From the NCBI RefSeq assembly GCF_003355155.1, contig NZ_CP031320.1, positions 5,323,367-5,387,366 of the forward strand: a stretch of DNA of 64,000 bases, in the 5' to 3' direction. The position numbers and the translations under genes are program-made. Positions 32,557 through 42,400 of the stretch are shown piece after piece (position 1 is the first letter of the stretch; each line of letters opens with the position of its first letter). The DNA comes from Streptomyces armeniacus. Its GTDB lineage: Bacteria > Actinomycetota > Actinomycetes > Streptomycetales > Streptomycetaceae. Under the pieces are notes generated by a model. That model did not search any database and was not told where the DNA came from. It worked only from the letters and a program-made list of their open reading frames with translations.

Positions 32557-33537
32557 TTGGAGACGGTACTGCCAGAGACGGTCAGAGGCGCATTGCGCCT
32601 GGCCGACCGCCAGTTGCGGCTGCTGGCACCCGACGACGTCAACGAGATGTGCGCAGTGGTCCGCCGGGCCGCCGCCGCGATCGCACCAGTCGAGACGTTC
32701 TACGTGGGCCTCTACCAGGGCGACAACACACTGGTGCTGCCCTACATCCACAGCGCCGGCGAACACCTCGGCGCCGACACCTCCCGGTTCGGCAAAGGGG
32801 GAATGTCGCACTGGATCAAGACCCACGCCAAGCCGTACCGCTACGCCTACGACAACGGCCGCCGCTGCCACGCCGGCGCCCCCATGGGAGACGGCACACC
32901 CAGCCGCGACGTCGTCGCGGTGCCGATGTTCGGCCCCGAATCCGACACGGTCATCGGCATGGTCAACACGCAGTCACTCCGGCCCGACGTCTTCGACGAC
33001 ACCTTCGTGACCGCACTGGAGTGGCTGGCCCGGGCACTGGCACTGTCTCTCGACTCCGGTGTCCGCTCTCCGGCGCGGGAACAGCTGTACCGGGACTTGC
33101 CCGAACTGGACCACAGCCACCTCGAGTCCCCGATCGACATGCTGCACACCGCGACCGACTGCCTGGACGAGGTGGCGCGCTCGGTGGACACGCTGCAGTC
33201 ACGCGCGGCACTGCTGGAGCTGGCCCAACTGCAGCAGGAATTGGGCCGGATCAAGGACCAGTGCCGGCTCGTGAGCACCGAACTGGCGATGATGGCCCTG
33301 AAGACACCGGCATCACACGACCGCCAGTACCCCGAGACACTGACAACGCGGGAAAGGGAGATCGCCGACCTGATCGCCCACGAAATGATGACCAACGCGA
33401 TGATAGGCCGACGACTGTACATCTCGGAGAAAACCGTCAAGGCGCATGTCAGCAGCATCCTGCGCAAACTGGGCATCCGGCAGCGTTCCGAACTCGTGTG
33501 GTACTTGGGTGAGAAGGCCACCGACCGGCACGGGTAG
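32557..33537 (+). CDS. GAF-domain LuxR-family transcriptional regulator
   Basis: A 326-residue regulator that starts with TTG at 32557; the start is set by GGAGG six bases upstream. A GAF sensor domain covers about 10-165 (MSHWIKTHAKPYRY, RDVVAVPMFG, IGMVNTQSL), a helical linker about 170-250 (HTATDCLDEVARSVDTL, coiled-coil-like), and a LuxR helix-turn-helix about 262-322 (LTTREREIADLIAHEMMTNAMIGRRL, ISEKTVKAHVSSILRKLG). There is no phosphorylatable receiver, so the signal is probably a small ligand or redox state at the GAF domain. Divergent from the C39-like wall protein, its likely target. Confidence 0.92.
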   Translation: METVLPETVRGALRLADRQLRLLAPDDVNEMCAVVRRAAAAIAPVETFYVGLYQGDNTLVLPYIHSAGEHLGADTSRFGKGGMSHWIKTHAKPYRYAYDNGRRCHAGAPMGDGTPSRDVVAVPMFGPESDTVIGMVNTQSLRPDVFDDTFVTALEWLARALALSLDSGVRSPAREQLYRDLPELDHSHLESPIDMLHTATDCLDEVARSVDTLQSRAALLELAQLQQELGRIKDQCRLVSTELAMMALKTPASHDRQYPETLTTREREIADLIAHEMMTNAMIGRRLYISEKTVKAHVSSILRKLGIRQRSELVWYLGEKATDRHG

Positions 33538-33581
33538 GACCGCTGGACACGTCTCGGCGGCCCGGGGCTCCAGGTGGGGTG

Positions 33582-34508
33582 TTACGTGTCGACGTCCAGG
33601 ACCGTGCGGCACAGGCCGCAGCGGGCGCGGACGCGGCCACGGACCGGGACGCGGATGCGCTGGTGGCAGGTCGGGCACGGGAAGGACACGCGCAGCGGCG
33701 AGTTGGCCTCGAAGGCGTACCCGGAGCGGCCCTGCGCCGCCGCGGCGTCGGCGGACCCGGACGGCGGCTCCGCCGCCAGGGCCAGCCGGCGGTCCCGCGC
33801 GTAGCGGCGGCGGCCCGCCCAGCCGGAGGTGGCCAGGGGCGGCTGGGACTCGTCGCGCTGCGCCATCGTACGGCCGGTGCGGTACGACTCGTACGCCTGC
33901 GGGCTGGTGAACCAGACCGCCGGGTCCTCCCCGAACAGTGCCGCCCGCTTGGCCAGCACGTACCCGAACTCCTCCGGAGTGAGGTAGCCGAACTTCTGCG
34001 ACGACAGCGCGTCCTGCCGGAACGCGTCCAGCAGCAGCCAGCCCGAGCCGAGGTACGCGGCGGCGGTGTCGGTGAGGATCTCGTTGTCGCGGGTGCCGGG
34101 GAAGGCGAGGCCTAGGCGGTGCAGGTAGACGTGCATGACCTCGTGGGCGAGGGCGGCGCCGATGTCGCGGCGGTGGTTCTTGAACCGGGAGTTCAGCTCG
34201 ATGAAGTACTCGGGTCCGGCGGCCAGCTCGATGTTCGCGGCGTGCTCCATGTCGCGGAAGTTCACGATCATCCGCGCGTCGGGCAGCCGCAGGTGCTGCA
34301 CCATCGTGCGGGCCACGCGCTGCACGCCGAGGTACAGGTCGTCACTGTCGGCGAAGGCGACGTCACCGGGGGAGACGCTGACGTCGAAGGTGCGGATGGT
34401 GTCGTACGACAGCCGCTTGTACAGCGCGGTCACGGCCGCCCGTACGGTCTCGAGGTGCGGGAAGCCCCGCTCGACCGGGTCGGCCGTGCCGCCGTGCCGC
34501 GCTGCCAT
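33582..34508 (-). CDS. Putative zinc metallopeptidase with C-terminal zinc ribbon
   Basis: A 308-residue cytoplasmic protein from ATG 34508, with GGTGGAA close before it. The centre holds a gluzincin-like site: HEVMHVYLH (HExxH plus a third His, about residues 118-126) and a downstream NEILTD whose Glu could be a third ligand. The N-terminal half reads like a folded domain (TVRAAVTALYKRLSYDTIRTFDVSV). The C-terminus has a zinc ribbon (CPTCH and CGLC, about 282-302) after an Ala-rich linker. There is no signal peptide. I do not recognise a named family; the combination of a peptidase-like site and a ribbon suggests a regulatory or nucleic-acid-linked protein. Confidence 0.75.
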   Translation of the reverse strand: MAARHGGTADPVERGFPHLETVRAAVTALYKRLSYDTIRTFDVSVSPGDVAFADSDDLYLGVQRVARTMVQHLRLPDARMIVNFRDMEHAANIELAAGPEYFIELNSRFKNHRRDIGAALAHEVMHVYLHRLGLAFPGTRDNEILTDTAAAYLGSGWLLLDAFRQDALSSQKFGYLTPEEFGYVLAKRAALFGEDPAVWFTSPQAYESYRTGRTMAQRDESQPPLATSGWAGRRRYARDRRLALAAEPPSGSADAAAAQGRSGYAFEANSPLRVSFPCPTCHQRIRVPVRGRVRARCGLCRTVLDVDT

Positions 34509-34741
34509 AGGTTCCACCCCCGCGCCCTGTCGTTCAGCTGTCACTCTACGGGCGGCGCGGGCGTTCTCCCCGGCCGCGGCGTCGGCCGCGGCGTCGGCAG
34601 TCGCGCCGGGGGCCCGTGGCCCGCGGCCGTGGCGGCACGTCCGCCACAGCAGTCCAACAGCTGCCCGCCTTTTGTCCATGGTCGCACCCGGCGCCGCGCC
34701 CCCAGGCTGGCACCGCAGCCGATGCCAGGAGGAGGAGCGGA

Positions 34742-37700
34742 ATGCCGGAACAGGCGCAACCGGAGGACCCGGCACGGGCCGCACGCCCGGAGCACCCTGA
34801 GCATCCTGACCACCCGGCGCACCCCGAGCCGCCGCACCCCGCGCGGCGTACGGTCGTCGTCGCCGGAGCGGTGGCGGGTCTGGGCACGGCCGCCGGCTGG
34901 TACGGGGGTACAGCCGCGGCCGTGGCCCGTACGCCCGCCGCCGCCCGCGCCGGTGAGGCGGTGCTGCGCTCCGCCGCGCTGGAGGTGCGCGTTGACACCG
35001 GCTTCCCGCGGATCATCGACTACCGCGAGCGCGCAACCGGAGCCGTGCTCTACGGCCAGCCGGAGCCCGTCCGTACGCTCCTCGTGGACGGCACGGAGCA
35101 CGCGCCCCGTGTCACCGCCGGCGCGCCCGCCGACGACCGGATCGGCTACGTCCTCGCCCTGCCCGGCGGCGCCGAGGCCGAGGTGGAGATCCGGGTCGAG
35201 GACTGGCGCGTGCACTGGCGGGTCACGCGCCTCACGGACACGCCGTCGCTGCGCGTGGGCACGCTGGAGGTGCCGGGCCTGGCGCTGCTGTCCGTACGCG
35301 GCGACCAGCCCGGCGCGTCCCTGCTCGCCGCCCGCGTCGAGCTGGACAAGGACGGCGACGGCGACACCCTCGTACGGCTGGCCGAGAGCGCCGAGAGCGC
35401 CGAGAGCGCCGACGGCCCCGAGGCCGACCCGGAACCGGTCGGCTGCGCGTACGCCGCCGTCTGGACCGGCGAACTCGCCGCCTCCGTCGAGACGAACACC
35501 AGCCACGACCGCCCGGACGAGGACGCCGCGTGGGAGAACGGACGCCTCAGACACCAGACCCTCGCGCCCACAGGCAGCGAAAGCGCCACCGCCCGCCTCA
35601 CCTGCGGCCAGTGGACGCACCGCGCCGCCACCGCGCCCGCCGGTGACACCGAGCCGCTGCCGTACGCCACCGTCGTCCTCACCCGGGACCGGAACGGCGA
35701 CGGCACCGCCGACTGGCAGGACGCGGCCATCGCCCTGCGCGAGGTCATGGTCAACCCGCTCGGCGCGGACGAGCAGCATCTGCGGGTGGTGCCGCACATC
35801 CCGTTCAACTTCGCGAGCCAGGCCACCAACCCGTTCCTCGCCACCCTCGACGAGGTGAAGCGGATCTCCCTCGCCACCGCCGGGCTGCGGCAGTTCACGC
35901 TGCTGAAGGGCTACCAGTCGGAGGGCCACGACTCCGCGCACCCCGACTACGCGGGCAACTACAACCGGCGCGCCGGCGGCCTCGACGGCCTCAACACCCT
36001 CCTCCGGGCGGGCAGGCGGTGGCACAGCGACTTCGCCGTCCACGTCAACGCCACCGAGTCGTACCCGGTCGCCAACGCGTTCTCCGAGACCCTCGTCGAC
36101 AAGACCGACGAACAGTGGGACTGGCTCGACCAGTCCTACCGCATCGACCAGCGCCGCGATCTCGTCTCCGGCGACGTCGTCGCACGCTTCCGCGCGCTGC
36201 GCCGCGACACGGACCCGGCGCTGAACACGCTCTACCTCGACGTGTTCCGCGAGTCCGGCTGGACCTCCGACCGCCTGCAGCGCGAACTGCGCGCGCAAGG
36301 CTGGCGGATCACCACCGAGTGGGGGCACGGACTGGAGCGCTCCGCGCTCTGGTCGCACTGGGCGACCGAGACGGACTACGGCGCGGACACCTCGCGCGGC
36401 ATCAACTCCCGGTTCATCCGCTTCCTCCGCAACCACCAGAAGGACGTGTTCGCCGACAAGTGGCCGACGCTCCTCGGCATCCCGCGCACCGGCAACTACG
36501 AGGGCTGGCGCGGCAAGATCGACTGGTCCGCGTTCTACCGGCTGATCTGGACCGACTCGCTGCCCGCCAAATACCTGCAGGCATACGCGATCCGGACGTG
36601 GACGGCGCACGAGATCACCTTCGAGGGCCCGACGGGCACGTCCGTCACCGACGCCGGCGGCACCCGCCGCATCACCACCGACGGGCGGCTCGTCTACGAC
36701 GGCGGCACCTACCTCCTGCCGTGGCCGCCGCGCCGCGCCACCGACCCCGAACGGCTCTACCACTACAGCCCGGACGGCGGCCGTACGACCTGGCGCCTGC
36801 CACGCGGCTGGACGCGGCAGGACGCGGACCCAGCCGCTGACGCGGACGCAGCCGCTGACGGGGGCACCGTCACCGCGTACCGGCTCACCGCCCAGGGCCG
36901 CACCGACCCCGTACGCCTGCGCGCCGACGCCGACGGGCGGCTGACCCTGGACGCCGAGGCCGGGCAGCCGTACGTGCTGTACCGCGGCACCGCCGCGCCG
37001 CCCCAGCCGGAACCCGGCTGGGGCGAGGGCACCCCGCTGGTCAACCCCGGCTTCCACGCGGGCGGCCTCGACGGCTGGACCGCCGATGGGCCCGCCCGCG
37101 TCGAACCCGGCGCGACCGGCGACCACGAGCTCGTCCTCGCCCCCGGGGCCGCCGCCACCGTCAGCCAGCGGCTGTCCCGGCTGCGGCTGCGCCCCGGCGC
37201 GTACGCGGCGTCCGTACAGGTCCAGATCGGCGACGCGGCCGGGGAACGGCGGCGCGCCGCGCTCACCGTGCGCACCGGCGACGGCGTCACCGCGTCCCGC
37301 CACGCGGACAGCTCGACGGCCGTCAACTACGTTGCCGCCGACCGGAAGCACGGCACCCGCTTCCAGCGCCTGTTCACCCCGTTCACCGTGCCGGAGGGCG
37401 GCGGGCCCGTCACGCTGGAGCTGTCCGCGGAGGCGGGCGGCGTGCCCGTACGGTTCGACGCCGTACGGATCGTCCCGGACACGCCGCGGGACCGGCCCGG
37501 CTGGGGGCCGTTCGTGAAGGGCGACGCGGGCGGCGCCACCGACCCCCGTACGCACATCGCCCAGCGGCACGGCCGCTACACGCAGCGCGGCTGGAACGGC
37601 AAGGCCATCGACGACGTGATCGACGGCTACGAGTCGCTGAAGTCCCGCGGCGAGAACAAGGGGCTTGTCTACCGCACCGTCCCGCACACCGCCCGGTTCA

Positions 37701-37960
37701 CGCCGGGGCGCCGCCACCGCGTCGAGTTCCGCTACGAGAACGAGAAGGCCGGCCAGTACGCCTGGGTCACGGCCGTCGACGAGCCCGGGCCGCGCGAGCT
37801 GTCCCGCACCCCGCTGCCCGTCGCGACCGAACCCGCCGTGCACCGCTACGAGTTCACCGCCCCCGAGGACGGGGACTGCTGGGTCGGGCTGCGCAAGACC
37901 GGCGACGACGGCAAGGCGGAGTTCGTGCTGGACGGCTTCACGGTGACCGTGCTGCCCTGA
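34742..37960 (+). CDS. Secreted GH101 endo-alpha-N-acetylgalactosaminidase
   Basis: A 1072-residue exported enzyme with a very strong ribosome site (AGGAGGAGGAG). The N-terminus is a His/Pro-rich repeat (residues 8-34) followed by twin arginine and a hydrophobic core (RRTVVVAGAVAGLGTAAG), so Tat export is likely. The catalytic domain is GH101: KGYQSEGHDSAHPDYAGNY, nucleophile Asp500 in TLYLDVF and acid/base Glu526 in ITTEWGHG. GH101 enzymes release the core-1 disaccharide from O-glycosylated Ser/Thr of mucins. C-terminal beta domains at about 760-905 (NPGFHAGGLDGW) and 915-1072 look like carbohydrate-binding modules. A run of AES units near residue 218 is low complexity. An AraC regulator follows 49 bases downstream. 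Confidence 0.88.
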   Translation: MPEQAQPEDPARAARPEHPEHPDHPAHPEPPHPARRTVVVAGAVAGLGTAAGWYGGTAAAVARTPAAARAGEAVLRSAALEVRVDTGFPRIIDYRERATGAVLYGQPEPVRTLLVDGTEHAPRVTAGAPADDRIGYVLALPGGAEAEVEIRVEDWRVHWRVTRLTDTPSLRVGTLEVPGLALLSVRGDQPGASLLAARVELDKDGDGDTLVRLAESAESAESADGPEADPEPVGCAYAAVWTGELAASVETNTSHDRPDEDAAWENGRLRHQTLAPTGSESATARLTCGQWTHRAATAPAGDTEPLPYATVVLTRDRNGDGTADWQDAAIALREVMVNPLGADEQHLRVVPHIPFNFASQATNPFLATLDEVKRISLATAGLRQFTLLKGYQSEGHDSAHPDYAGNYNRRAGGLDGLNTLLRAGRRWHSDFAVHVNATESYPVANAFSETLVDKTDEQWDWLDQSYRIDQRRDLVSGDVVARFRALRRDTDPALNTLYLDVFRESGWTSDRLQRELRAQGWRITTEWGHGLERSALWSHWATETDYGADTSRGINSRFIRFLRNHQKDVFADKWPTLLGIPRTGNYEGWRGKIDWSAFYRLIWTDSLPAKYLQAYAIRTWTAHEITFEGPTGTSVTDAGGTRRITTDGRLVYDGGTYLLPWPPRRATDPERLYHYSPDGGRTTWRLPRGWTRQDADPAADADAAADGGTVTAYRLTAQGRTDPVRLRADADGRLTLDAEAGQPYVLYRGTAAPPQPEPGWGEGTPLVNPGFHAGGLDGWTADGPARVEPGATGDHELVLAPGAAATVSQRLSRLRLRPGAYAASVQVQIGDAAGERRRAALTVRTGDGVTASRHADSSTAVNYVAADRKHGTRFQRLFTPFTVPEGGGPVTLELSAEAGGVPVRFDAVRIVPDTPRDRPGWGPFVKGDAGGATDPRTHIAQRHGRYTQRGWNGKAIDDVIDGYESLKSRGENKGLVYRTVPHTARFTPGRRHRVEFRYENEKAGQYAWVTAVDEPGPRELSRTPLPVATEPAVHRYEFTAPEDGDCWVGLRKTGDDGKAEFVLDGFTVTVLP

Positions 37961-38009
37961 CGCCGTACGCTGCTCCCCGCGGCCCGACCAGCGGCGAGGG
38001 GAGCACACG

Positions 38010-39014
38010 GTGGCGGAAGAGGCGGCGCCCGCAGCCGCGTACCGGACCTGGATGCGGTACTTCACGCCCCGTCCCGTCCACCACCGGCTGGGCCTCGCCT
38101 GCCTCGGCGTCGGGCTCCAGGAGGGCGCGCTGCCGCCCGTCGGCCCGCGCGTCCTGGACCACCACGTGGCGGTGGTGATCAGCGCCGGGCGCGGCTGGTT
38201 CCGTACGGGAGCGGCCCCCGGCGGCGCGGACGACCGTACGGCGAGCAGCGCGGACAGCGCGAACAGTGCGAACAGCTGTACCGCGAACGGCGAGGCGGCC
38301 GGGGCGCTCGACGTGATCGCGCCCGCGCTCCTGTGGCTCACGCCCGGCGTGCCGCACCACTACGGGCCCGACCCGGACGAGGGCTGGGACGAGGCCTTCG
38401 TCGACTTCACCGGCCCGGCCGTCGACGCGTACACCGAACTCGGCTGCATAGAGCCCGAACGCCCCGTGGTCCCGCTCACCGACACCGGCCCGGCGCGTAC
38501 CGCCATCGGCCGTATCGCCCGCGCCGCCCGGCACGGGAACCCGCTGCTGGAACTGGAGTCCGCCGCGGCCGTACACGAACTCCTCGTCGCCCTGCGCCGC
38601 GCCCGCGCCGACACGGCACCCGACGGGACGCCCGTACTGCAGGCGCTCGCGCGCGACGCGTTCCTGCCGCTGTCCGTCTCCGCGCACGCCTCACGGCTCG
38701 GCCTGACCGCCGCCGAACTGCGCACCGCCGTACGGCTCTCCGCCGGGTGCAGCCCCAAGGACTACCTCCTCGGCATCCGCCTCGGACGCGCCAAGGAACT
38801 CCTCGCGGGCACCACGCTGCCGGTCGCGTCCGTGGCCCGCCGCGTCGGCTACGACGATCCCGCGTACTTCTCGCGGCTGTTCACGCGCCGGGTCGGGACG
38901 CCGCCCGTACGGTTCCGGGAGCGGCAGGGCCGCGCGGTGCCGGGCGGCTGGAGCGACCGCGTCCCGCCCCCGGACCGCCCGCCGACGATCACGCCGGTGG
39001 ACGTCCCTCAGTAG
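38010..39014 (+). CDS. AraC-family transcriptional regulator
   Basis: A 334-residue regulator from GTG 38010 after GGGGAG. An N-terminal cupin-like sensor domain (about 15-170; RPVHHRLGLACLGVG, VVISAGRGWFR) is interrupted by a Ser/Ala/Asn repeat (SSADSANSANS) near residue 80. The C-terminal AraC DNA-binding domain has both helix-turn-helices (LSVSAHASRLGLTAAELRTAV and VASVARRVGYDDPAYFSRLFTRRVGTPPVRFR). Members with this layout sense sugars; the tandem position after the GH101 gene suggests control of that enzyme. Its last 7 bases overlap a small secreted-protein gene on the other strand. Confidence 0.9.
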   Translation: MAEEAAPAAAYRTWMRYFTPRPVHHRLGLACLGVGLQEGALPPVGPRVLDHHVAVVISAGRGWFRTGAAPGGADDRTASSADSANSANSCTANGEAAGALDVIAPALLWLTPGVPHHYGPDPDEGWDEAFVDFTGPAVDAYTELGCIEPERPVVPLTDTGPARTAIGRIARAARHGNPLLELESAAAVHELLVALRRARADTAPDGTPVLQALARDAFLPLSVSAHASRLGLTAAELRTAVRLSAGCSPKDYLLGIRLGRAKELLAGTTLPVASVARRVGYDDPAYFSRLFTRRVGTPPVRFRERQGRAVPGGWSDRVPPPDRPPTITPVDVPQ

Positions 39015-39319
39015 ATGTACAGGCTGTGCACGCCGGCCAGCGGCTTGGTCTCGAACCTCGGCAGCTCCGTCGCAGTACCGGTGCACCCGGCGCCGGAGTA
39101 CAGCGTGGCGGGCTCGTCGGTGAGGTTCTGTACGGCCTTGTCCTTCGCCGGGTCGATCGCGTGGCAGCCGTGGGGGTTGGGCAGCGTCCGCTGGTAGCCC
39201 TCGAACTGGGGGATGAGCAGCGAGCCCAGCGCCGCGTGCGCGGGCTGCGCGGCGGAGAGGGCGAGGAGGGTCGCCGAGGCCACTGCCCCGGCCGCCGTGA
39301 CAACGCGACGGATCGCCAT
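39008..39319 (-). CDS. Small secreted protein, function unknown
   Basis: A 103-residue protein with a clear signal peptide (MAIRRVVTAAGAVASATLLALSAA, cleavage at AHA near residue 28). The mature part of about 75 residues has two cysteines (GCHAIDP and GCTGTA) that could form one disulfide, and ends with a tyrosine-rich tail. This pattern resembles the small secreted hypothetical proteins common in Streptomyces. AAGAAGG lies before the ATG. No activity can be assigned. Confidence 0.82.
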   Translation of the reverse strand: MAIRRVVTAAGAVASATLLALSAAQPAHAALGSLLIPQFEGYQRTLPNPHGCHAIDPAKDKAVQNLTDEPATLYSGAGCTGTATELPRFETKPLAGVHSLYIY

Positions 39320-39469
39320 CGGATGGCACCTTCTTCCTGCTGAGTGATCCTGCCTGAGTGATCCTGCCGAGTGGCGCGATGACAGGGCGTCAGACTAGCC
39401 GCGTGAGCGGCCGACTCCCCGCGTCGGCCAGGGAGTTCACCCGCCGGGGTGGAGGTGTGCGGGAAACCC

Positions 39470-42400
39470 CTAGCGCTGGGGGCGGGCCGCTTGCGGGGCG
39501 GTACGGGCGCGCCCCGGGGCGGTGTCCGTACCGGCGTCCGTACCGGTGTCCGCGCCCGCGTCCGTACCGGTGTCCGCGCCCGTGCTCGCGCCGGTGCCGT
39601 ACGCCTGAGGCGGCTCGTCGCCGAGCAGCTCCCGCAGCAGCGACGGGAGGTCCGTACGGGAGCCGCGTCCGTACGCGGCGGCGTACGCCTCGTCGCCCAG
39701 CGCGGCACGTACGCGGGCGGCGATCCGGTCCACATCGCCCCGTTCGCCCGCAGGCAGCGGCGCGCCGGCCGCGGAGCGGGCCGCGGCGGCCGCGCCCAGC
39801 AGGACGGCCGCGGTCGCCCCGGAGCCGTCGGGCGCTCGCGCCGGAGGGCCTGGCGAGCGCGCGCCCGCCAGGCCCTCCAGCGCGAGCGCGATGCCGCGCG
39901 GGTCGCCGACCTTCCGCGCGGAGCGCAGCCCGTCCAGGTGCAGGGTGTGCGCGGTGTCCGGGTCGCCGCGCAGCTCGGCGACGAAGCCCAGTTCGGCGAG
40001 GAGCAGCGCGTTGCCGGGCTCGAAGTCGACCTGGCGGTGCCAGTCGAGCATGGCGGTCAAGTGGGTCTCGGCCGTGTCGAGTTCGCCGGTTCTGCGGGCC
40101 AGCAGGCCAAGGCCGACGCGGGCGTGCACCTCGCCCGTCTCGTAGCCGCGCCCGGCGGCCGTCCGCCGGGCCCGCTCGAACAGCTGCCGGGCCTCGCCGT
40201 GCCGCCCCAGCAGCATCTCGATGCCGGCCAGGCCCGACAGCCGGTCGGCGGCCACCGACCACAGCTCCAGTTCCTCGGCGCGCCGCAGCCCGTCGCGGTG
40301 CAGCCGCGCCGCCCGCTCGTAGTCCCCGGCGATCTCGGCGAGGGAGGCGAGCGGTTCGCCGGCCTGCGTCTGGCCCCAGGCGTCGCCGAGTTCGGTGAAC
40401 AGGCGGGTGCTCTCCTCCGCGTCACGGGCGGCCGCGTCGAGCGCGCCGCGCAGCAGGGCGTGCCGGGACCGTACGGCGAGTGCCGCCGCCGTACCCCAGC
40501 GGTCGCCGGCCGCGCGCAGGCCGTCCAGCGCGCGGGCCGTGAGGGCCTCGCCCTCGGCGAGTTCGTCGCCCGCGAGGAACAGGGCGTAGCCGAGGAACCA
40601 TTCCGCGCGCGCCCGCTCCCCGCGGGAGCCCGGGGCATCTGGGGCGTCCGGGGCGTCCGGGGCGCCCGCGGTGTCCGGGGCGTCCGCCCGGTCGAACCCC
40701 GCCAGCGCCTCGTACGCGCGCGCCGCCGCCCCGCGTACGCCGCACTCCAGCAGCCCCATGCCCGCGGCCCAGGCCCCGGCGCGCGCCGCCGCGACGGTGT
40801 GCTCCGCCGGTCCCGGTCCCGGTCCCGGTCCCGGTCCCGGCTCCGGGCCCGGCTCCGGGCCCGCCGTCCCGGTGGCCGCCGGCAGCGAGCGGCGGGCCTC
40901 GCGGGTGCGGCCGCGGAGGAACCAGTACCAGGTCAGCGAGTTGGCCAGGGACAGCGCGAGGTCCCGGTCACCGTCCCGTACGGCGCCGTCGAGCGCCGCG
41001 CGCAGGTTCGGGGTCTCGGCGTCCAGCCGTGCCAGCAGGCGCAGTTGCTCCGGTCCGCGCAGAAGCGGCTCCGCGCGCGCGGCGAGCGCCGCGTACCAGG
41101 CGCGGTGGCGCCGCCGCAGCCGGTCCGGTTCGCCCGCTTCGCGCAGGCGCTCCAGGCAGTACGCGGCGACGGACTCCAGCAGCCGGTAGCGCGGCGCCCC
41201 GTCACCGCCGCCCGGGGGCGTGACCACCGTGACCAGCGAACGGTCCACCAGCCGCGCCAGCAGCTCCAGTACGTCCTCACGCCGCACCCCGTCCCCGGCG
41301 CAGACCTCCTCGGCCGCCTCCAGCGAGCAGGACTCGGCGTGTACGGCGAGCCGCCGCAGCACGATCTGCTCGGAGGCGGTCAGCAGCTCCCAGCTCCAAT
41401 CGATCATCGCGCGCAGCGTGCGCTGCCGTACGGGCGCGCCCCGGTGCCCGTACGCGCCCCCGAGCACGCGGAAACGGTCGTCGAGGCGCCGGGCCAGCTC
41501 CGCCACGCCCAGCACCCGTACGCGGGTGGCGGCCAGCTCCAGCGCCAGCGGAATGCCGTCCAGACGGCGGCAGATGGCGGCCGCGGCCTCCCGTACGCCC
41601 TCCTCGTCCAGCCGGAAGTCCGGTGCGGCGGCGGCCGCGCGGGCCGCGAACAGCTCCAGCGCCGCCGGCTCCGCCAGCGGCGGCACGCTCCACACCGCCT
41701 CGCCCGGGAGCGCCAGCGGCTCCTGGCCGGTGGCCAGGATGCGCAGGCCCGGCGCCGCCTGCAGCAGCCGGCCGGCCAGTTCGGCGACCTGCTCGACGAC
41801 GTGCTCGCAGTTGTCCAGAACGAGCAGCATCCGCTTGTCGCGGAGCACGTCGGAGAGGCGTACGGGCTGGGCGTTACGGCCGCCCGGATCGTCGTCCCGT
41901 ACACCGAGCACGGCCAGCAGCACTTCCTCCACGGTGCACGCCGCCTCGGGGTCGCCCGGCCGTACGAGACCGGCGAGCTCGACGAGCCAGACGCCGTCCG
42001 GGCAGCGGTCCGCGGGGAGTTGCGCGGCCGTCGCCACGGCCAGCCGCGTCTTGCCCACGCCGCCCGGCCCGGTGAGCGTGACCAGCCGCTCGGCCTCCAG
42101 CAGGGCCCGTACGGTGGCCACCGCGTCGTCGCGGCCGACAAGCCGGGTCAGGGGCGCGGGGAGGTTCGTACGGGGGACGGTCGCGGCGGGGGCCTCTTCC
42201 GTACGCCCGACGGCGCGGCCCGTACCGGCGTCCAGCTCCGGGTCCTGGCTGAGGATCGAGCGGTGCAGCGCGGCCAGTTCGGGGCCCGGGTCCAGGCCCA
42301 GCTCCTCGGACAGCCGCTCGCGCAGCGCCCCGTACGCCGCGAGCGCCTCGCTCTGCCGGCCCGCCGCGTACAGCGCGCGCATCCGCGCCGCCCAGAGCCG

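Noticed and set aside
34541..38341. A 1266-residue minus-strand frame opposite the GH101 gene
   Set aside because: Antisense shadow of a well-supported enzyme gene; composition is typical of reverse-frame translation and no domain is seen.
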